From Neoechinorhynchus agilis (taxonomy: Eukaryota; Acanthocephala), in the NCBI GenBank assembly GCA_051530055.1, contig CM121342.1, positions 16,120,001 to 16,184,000 of the forward strand: a stretch of 64,000 nt of DNA, given 5' to 3'. Under the pieces are notes generated by a model, which searched no databases, was not told the origin of the DNA, and saw only the letters and a list, made by a program, of their open reading frames with translations. Both the position numbers and the translations under genes were made by a program. Positions 58,870-64,000 of the stretch are shown piece after piece. The first letter of the stretch is position 1, and each line of letters opens with the position of its first letter.

Positions 58870-60552
58870 TTAATCGTCAAAAGAAATTAAAGGTTCGTCT
58901 CGGATGGTTTTAATGTTCTCCGTGGAATGCTCTTGCTTTTGTGGTGGTTGCGATAAACTGTTCTCGATTTTCACTGATGGTTGTAAAGCATTTAGAGGCT
59001 GCTCCGGCATTTCCTGATGATGGTAGACAGGATATCCGGTTTGGGGCTGGTATGTTTGCTGCTGCATTCGCCCATGCAGTTCCTGTTCTTGAAGTGCGAA
59101 TTGTCTCAATTGGACCTCCTTTTGTAATCTCAAGCATTCTTGTTTCTTCATTCGCATTACCTCCAGTTTTTGATTCAAAGCAATTAACCGCTGATTCTCA
59201 CGCTCTCGTGCTTCAAGTCGAATTCGCTCCTGGTGTTCATTGCGAAGGGCGTCGATTGCTTCACTCGCATCTTTTACGGATGCGAGTTTGTCTTGAAGGC
59301 TCTCGTAGTAAGTTCGACAATCTTCTAAGTATTTCATAATCGATAATAGCTTTGGTGTCAATTGAGACAATATCACAAACAATGATTGAACCGATGTGTC
59401 GTTAATCAGAAGACGGCCACGTCTTCTGTTACTCTCGAGACGGATATTAAACTTTTCAACATAATCAAGAACTTTGTTAACTGTTTCCATTATCATCTCG
59501 TCTCGGGATGAAGGAGGCGGATTCGGCTTTGGTTCTTCAATAGATGGCATCGTAGAGATCGGAGGAGCTGATGGTAGACACGAAGAGACCGTCGATGGTG
59601 CCGATGTAACAGATACATCATCTATGGCCTTTTCGATCTCCTGAAACCTATCGTCAAGGGAAGGATAAGCCGATGGCTTTGACAGTGATGATGATGACGG
59701 TGCAGTTGATACCAAAATTTGTGATGATGATGGGCGACGTTTTAATCGTTCATCTTCCTCACTTTTAGATAATGCCAAAGCCAACTGAAGCTGCTCTTCT
59801 TCGTTCAACTCAGCGTGTGATACATTGTCTCTTTTAAGGCTCAAACTATCGTCGTTTTGCTTCTTAAAGAACTCTGGATTTGTAATCTCCACGTGACAAG
59901 CATCACACACTCGCACTTCTTCATTGAATCCAAATTTTGGAAGCGGAAGTTTCTGAGATGAACATTTCTGACAGAAAATATCACCACAATTTCGGCAATG
60001 GTGTTTCCGATTGGTAAATGTGAACGCATCTCGACAAAGAAAACAAGAATCGCCATCTTTCCATTCCGGTGGAAGATCGGTTTCGTAAAATGCTGATACG
60101 TGTTGATTAACGTCGCCACTTGAAAATTTATAACCGTATATTTTAAGAGCTTCAAAGAGAGCAAGAATCGGTTTGCCATCCTTGCTTTCACCGAAAGCAA
60201 CAGTCCAATTATGAATTAGTTCGAGAGGTTTTTGGCGTGCCTCACTGGGCAATGAGAGAATGTAGTCACGAAGAAAGCAGACGAATTCCGGAGCGCAAAT
60301 CTCTTTTTGCATTAAAGGAGCGCAATTTTTCACAAGAGACTCAAGACATTCTAATGCGAGATCCGAAGTGATGCGATTGTTTGAGCTCAGTGTTCGTTTG
60401 ATCATTTGGAGGGCAGATTTAGGTGATACTTTTCCGTCTTTGACCATGTCACATAACTCAATGGCCGACGACCAGTCGATTTCCGTTGAACTTGAACTCG
60501 TGCATTTTTCCAGAATCTTCTCGAATTTTTTGGTTTCAGATTGAAGAAACAT
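58870..60552 (-). CDS. HGS: HRS/HGS, ESCRT-0 subunit (VHS, FYVE, UIM)
   Basis: Endosomal sorting protein of ESCRT-0 that binds PI3P and ubiquitinated cargo and recruits clathrin. One uninterrupted frame of 560 codons. The VHS domain covers residues about 1-140 (IDWSSAIELCDMVKDG, LALECLESLVKNC, ELIHNWTVAF). The FYVE domain covers about 160-225 (WKDGDSCFLC, RKHHCRNCGDIFCQKC, RVCDAC). A ubiquitin-interacting motif follows at about 255-272 (EEEQLQLALALSKSEE). A Pro/Ser-rich linker precedes a coiled coil at about 340-475. The C-terminus is Gln-rich and ends in a clathrin-box motif, LISFD, one residue before the stop, as in HRS of other animals. The domain set and order are complete. The lack of introns across 1.7 kb is unusual compared with neighbours. 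Confidence 0.96.
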   Translation of the reverse strand: MFLQSETKKFEKILEKCTSSSSTEIDWSSAIELCDMVKDGKVSPKSALQMIKRTLSSNNRITSDLALECLESLVKNCAPLMQKEICAPEFVCFLRDYILSLPSEARQKPLELIHNWTVAFGESKDGKPILALFEALKIYGYKFSSGDVNQHVSAFYETDLPPEWKDGDSCFLCRDAFTFTNRKHHCRNCGDIFCQKCSSQKLPLPKFGFNEEVRVCDACHVEITNPEFFKKQNDDSLSLKRDNVSHAELNEEEQLQLALALSKSEEDERLKRRPSSSQILVSTAPSSSSLSKPSAYPSLDDRFQEIEKAIDDVSVTSAPSTVSSCLPSAPPISTMPSIEEPKPNPPPSSRDEMIMETVNKVLDYVEKFNIRLESNRRRGRLLINDTSVQSLFVILSQLTPKLLSIMKYLEDCRTYYESLQDKLASVKDASEAIDALRNEHQERIRLEARERENQRLIALNQKLEVMRMKKQECLRLQKEVQLRQFALQEQELHGRMQQQTYQPQTGYPVYHHQEMPEQPLNALQPSVKIENSLSQPPQKQEHSTENIKTIRDEPLISFDD

Positions 60553-60918
60553 CTAGAATCATTGAACACGGAAACTGAAAGCCAATCCGAGCACAGATAA
60601 GACGACTTAACATTGAAAATCAGTTCTTAAGAAGCCGAAACGCTGCGAGACTCCTATAAGAATTCCGGGATCGATAATGTGAAGGTTTAAAGGCAACTCT
60701 GGTTTTGCTTTAAAAACACTTGCTCTAACTCTGCAATCATGGAGATTGTACGTGGTAGCGATGGTAGTTGAAACTCAGTCGCTGCCTATAGGAACGTAAA
60801 ACTTGATTTCGTTAATACATGAAAAATGTAAGCCTACAGGATCTAAGAAGGTGAAAAACACGCAGAAACGGTTTTTCTAAACGTCAGAAATTAAATGCCT
60901 TGAGAGAAAAAATAACGA

Positions 60919-61131
60919 TCACTTCTGTCGGAATATGCGCTGCATAATTTGAGTAAATGAAGTTGTGGAAAGACGTCGAAGGAGATCACTTGGCGTCTCC
61001 CTGGGTGCTAATTTGTCGTTAAAATAAACCATGATTCTATGACCACAACAAAGTGTGGAATATATAAGACAAAGGCAGAGCAAAAAGTAGTGCAGTGAAG
61101 ACAATAAAACGAGAAATGGCAATAAACGCAC
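60919..61131 (-). CDS. possible small secreted peptide
   Basis: A 70-codon frame: MRLLPFLVLLSSLHYFLLCL is strongly hydrophobic, like a signal peptide. About 40 polar residues follow (VYFNDKLAPRETPSDLLRRL, ending FRQK). No Cys pattern or dibasic-flanked amidated peptide that I recognise. It stands alone about 0.4 kb upstream of HRS. Could be chance. Confidence 0.25.
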   Translation of the reverse strand: MRLLPFLVLLSSLHYFLLCLCLIYSTLCCGHRIMVYFNDKLAPRETPSDLLRRLSTTSFTQIMQRIFRQK

Positions 61132-62943
61132 TGGTGTGAATCTATCGCGATATTGAATTAGAATCGGATGACATTGAAAGTGTAAACTGCCTCAGTTCAA
61201 ATCGCGCTTGAAGATATTACGTGACGGATTTATCTAAAAGTTGCATTGTCGCGAGCAGCAACAACAAAAGTATGTAATCCTAAAACAGTATAAGACAACT
61301 ACATTGAAGCGAAGACAAGGATCATTAGAATTGTTTCAACTATGGAGGATTTAAAGGCCGTGAAGCGATTTCGGTATAGTCCGTCGCAAATTAGATCTGG
61401 TAAAGATTGCGGATAAAACGCCACACAAACAGTAGAAAAGTTAAAAACTCAAATCGACGTGACAGTGAACAAAAGATGAAACCGATACAGCCCTATTGGT
61501 CGTTCATAACCGATTTATAATAGAGAAGCTTGTAGGTGCCAATGTGGATAAGCTTTAAAGTAGGCTAAACAAAGAGAGAGCATAACGATTTTTGTAGTTG
61601 CCGGACTTTGCGTGAGGAGGAGAACTCAAGAGTATTGAAAGCAACGAAAAGTGTTCCGCTATAAAAACAAAGAAAAACCTCTCATGACTCTGCGCAAAGT
61701 CGTTTGCGTTGAAAATGCGGATAAACAATAAGAACAGTTTTTTGTTAAATGAAAAGTCTCAAAATGAGACGACTACGTTCTGAAGCGTTAGAAGACGAGA
61801 ACAGAATTTGAAGTGATGATGTACATTTTGCGATTTGAAAAGATTTAACAAAAAATGAAGGTCAAACAAGTACGTGTTTAAAAGCCAGCTTTGAAGAGTT
61901 TATAAAAAGTGGCGTTTCCAAATCCGATGGGACGACTCACACTAAGGAAATTCCGCTTCTCATTAAAATGTACCAACTTTACGTACGGTTAATGAGTATT
62001 TTGCGCAGACCAGCGTTTCTCTGAGGCCAGATCGGCCACGGTAAGCTATGTTGTAGCCAACAAACGAACCGTCTAACTGAAATAAAAAAATATGGATGCT
62101 TCTGAACGTTTAAAAACTTTCTTCTTCAGCCTTTGTACCGTTTGGATGCGGGGTCAGCTACTTTTGATAGTGTCCGCCATTTTATTCGATCAGAACGTTT
62201 AAAAATCTTGCTTACTCGAATTGTATTCTGTTAAACCTTCCACACATTGTACCTGAGGTTTAATTTAGTCGTTGAACCCGACGAAACGCAATTGTTTCTT
62301 CCAGAAAAACTCCATAAGATCAAGGAACACGGAGGTGTTCGTTGCTAGTAGAAATTTCTCGTCAAACGCCTAGAGATTTGTGATCACTTTTAACACATTT
62401 GGGATGCTGTAAGATCGTGGGTTTTGCTGCTGCGTTTTTGCTCTTTCAGTCTATAATTTGCCTTTGGAAGTTAGATCCGGTTTTTGCCGTTAAATCGGCC
62501 TTTAAATGTAAATTTTCTCCTGTTTGGTTGATTACTTTCTCATTTAGTCCGTTCTCGAAATGTGTATCATTTCGTCCGTGCTTCGGAAACGTCTAAGTGA
62601 CGATTAAACGTTTGGAACTCAATCGGGTTTGAAAAATTGAATGAAGTGTTTAAAAGAGAGAGTATCGTGGGTGGGGAGAATTTTAAACAATGCGCTCAAA
62701 TATGTAATTTTAATGCTTGAAAATGTTTTTTTCCTCAGTATTCCTTTAATGTGTGTGACCAAAGACGCATTCTTTGTGGTTGCTCGGTTGAGTCGGAAAT
62801 CGTTTTATATGTAGCTGAAGACTGGTGATGAGGCTGGAAAGCAATAAGTTTGCCATTGATACTCGTTTTCCCGTTTTAATCATAATTTAAACTACTTTTG
62901 CTTCAAGACTGCCTTTAGACCGAATCGGATTTTTTCTAAGATA
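61132..62943. other. intergenic, no gene recognised
   Basis: Purine-rich AT-biased sequence with no assigned frame. The plus-strand frame 62399-62596 has a hydrophobic start but no family resemblance. The part next to 62944 presumably carries the DJ-1 promoter. Confidence 0.35.
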
Positions 62944-63528
62944 ATGTCGCCTGGAATTTTCCGGAGAAACACACCAAAGGTCTTGGTGGTTATTGCTGAT
63001 GGGTCGGAGGAGATAGAGTCCGTGGTAACAATCGACGTTCTCAGACGCGCCGAACTTGACGTGACTGTTGCTGGATTGACTGATGAGCTCAGAGAAATCA
63101 AGTGCAGCCGAGGAGTTATTCTTAAACCGGATGCAACTCTTATTGATGTCCAGAAACGTGCATTCGATGCAATCGTGATGCCTGGAGGCCTCGGAGGTGT
63201 TGAAATATTCTTGAAAAATGCACTTCTTAAGAGTCTTCTCAAATCTGCAGTCGAGGACGGGACGATTATTGCCGCAATCTGTGCAGCGCCACTTGCTTTG
63301 CATAAATTTGGCATAATGGCAGGAAAGACCATAACTTCGCATCCTAGTATTCGAAAAGACCTGGACTCTTCTTTTAATTATAAGGATGATTCTGACGTCG
63401 TTTGTGATGGAAATCTGATTACGAGCAGAGGCCCAGGAACCAGCTTTCAATTTGCCTTAGCCATCGTCGAGAAGCTTTTATCTAAAGACAAGGCGGACGA
63501 ACTTAAAGCTCCAATGTGCCTAAAGTAA
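62944..63528 (+). CDS. DJ-1/PARK7 family protein
   Basis: Small cytosolic protein of the DJ-1/PfpI fold linked to oxidative-stress defence and dicarbonyl detoxification. 194 residues in a single exon. Conserved landmarks: VLVVIADGSEEIE with the active-site Glu, DVTVAGL, FDAIVMPGG, AAICAAP with the reactive Cys at residue 113, TSHPS with a His at 133, and the family block LITSRGPGTSFQFALAIVEK near the C-terminus. Length is close to human DJ-1 (189). A short N-terminal extension (MSPGIFRRNTPK) precedes the first strand. Confidence 0.95.
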   Translation: MSPGIFRRNTPKVLVVIADGSEEIESVVTIDVLRRAELDVTVAGLTDELREIKCSRGVILKPDATLIDVQKRAFDAIVMPGGLGGVEIFLKNALLKSLLKSAVEDGTIIAAICAAPLALHKFGIMAGKTITSHPSIRKDLDSSFNYKDDSDVVCDGNLITSRGPGTSFQFALAIVEKLLSKDKADELKAPMCLK

Positions 63529-63703
63529 GATTTAACCATTGATTGATAGACTTTAGAGTGATATGAATTGATTTTTTGATACTTTATTTGAAAATCATGT
63601 GCCAAATGTGCCGCCCTACTTCTTAAATATCTGTTTAATGCGTCGACCCACTCGCCAAGAGTAAACAAAGCGTCGCAAAACGAAAATCGATGGACATTAT
63701 TTT

Positions 63704-63793
63704 GTATAATTTTGGTGAAAATACTCCCGGTAATAGTATATTTGATTTATTGGAAATATACTATTACCGGGAGTATTTTCACCAAAATTATAC
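63704..63793. repeat. perfect 40-bp inverted repeat with 10-nt loop
   Basis: Arms 63704-63743 and 63754-63793 are exact inverted copies around GATTTATTGG. The arm carries GGTGAAAATACTCCCGGTAA, the block also found at 44.52 kb and in variant form at 8.28 kb. It is followed by CCCGAAGG and TTTCTATCGATG as at 8.3 kb. Exact identity implies a recent event or ongoing correction. Confidence 0.85.
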
Positions 63794-64000
63794 TTTGATT
63801 AACCCGAAGGGTTTTCTATCGATGGCACTATTTTGTGCTGATTGGGGTCGATAACTGTGGTGCATCCGGTAATTCTCCTCAAAAAAATATGAGAAGAGAT
63901 AATTCGTCGCTTAATACAAAAACCCAGGAGACCTAAAAAGAAAAACCTATCTCATGCAAAGTATAAGCCTAGCCATCCAAAAAAGCAACGCGATATCGTG
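63794..64000. other. window end, no gene recognised
   Basis: Contains the CCCGAAGG...TTTCTATCGATG block just after the palindrome; nothing else is assigned. Confidence 0.4.

Noticed and set aside
58941-59339. Plus-strand 132-codon frame
   Set aside because: Shadow of the HRS coiled-coil and Gln-rich region.
63085-63110. CTGATGA followed by a GAAA inside DJ-1
   Set aside because: Coding sequence; no stem II pairing between the two boxes, so a chance hammerhead match.
62887-63450. Long minus-strand frames opposite DJ-1
   Set aside because: Shadows of the DJ-1 coding strand, which has all family motifs.
1-64000. tRNA, rRNA or CRISPR arrays
   Set aside because: Looked for TTCGA-type T-arms with paired acceptor stems and for regularly spaced repeats; found none.

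Overview
The window is eukaryotic and looks like a compact, AT-rich invertebrate genome. Genes are interrupted by mostly short GT-AG introns (about 45-80 nt where I could place both ends, with some longer ones), and neighbouring genes often lie only tens of bases apart. The recognised set (integrin beta, serotonin-type transporter, POU-IV factor, Bicaudal-D, SARA, HRS) is animal. I cannot name the species; an ecdysozoan such as a nematode-like animal is plausible but unproven.

Layout. 3.1-9.2 kb (-): SARA/ZFYVE9-type FYVE protein, with a Penelope-like (PLE) fragment in one intron. 10.9-16.05 kb: decayed LINE copies (family B, -), with fragments of a PLE and of a second LINE type. 16.4-20.0 kb (-): monoamine (serotonin-type) SLC6 transporter. 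22.9-23.1 kb: inverted repeat with hammerhead-like cores. 23.4-24.9 kb (-): POU-IV/UNC-86-like homeobox gene. 26.9-27.3 kb: foldback repeat. 28.4-29.4 kb: degenerate LINE 3' end. 29.6-32.2 kb (-): villin-headpiece protein of dematin/abLIM type, with no LIM domains visible. 35.8-38.6 and 41.2-42.3 kb (+): two copies of LINE family A flanking TRMT44 (39.1-41.0 kb, -). 44.0-44.7 kb: MITE and a PLE-type terminal unit. 44.8-48.6 kb (+): integrin beta. 48.6-50.4 kb (-): SECISBP2-like. 54.2-57.5 kb (+): Bicaudal-D. 57.6-58.7 kb (-): TMEM272-like. 58.9-60.6 kb (-): HRS. 62.9-63.5 kb (+): DJ-1/PARK7. 63.7-63.8 kb: perfect 40-bp inverted repeat.

The genes do not form one pathway. SARA and HRS are both PI3P-binding endosomal FYVE proteins. 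The transporter and the POU factor both point to the nervous system. Integrin, the headpiece protein and Bicaudal-D serve adhesion, actin and dynein transport. TRMT44 and SECISBP2 act in translation.

The most interesting non-genic signal is a set of related units scattered through the window. They share an ACCGGG-containing inverted repeat, and three carry a hammerhead-like core (CTGAWGA, stem, GAAA). One lies directly 3' of a GIY-YIG endonuclease, as expected for the terminal repeats of Penelope-like elements. A second recurring element is the 3' end of a LINE with a zinc-knuckle plus RPD-type domain. It occurs five times, twice inserted into other LINEs. Several host genes (TRMT44, Bicaudal-D, headpiece protein) change reading frame without usable splice sites, which suggests assembly indels or local decay.
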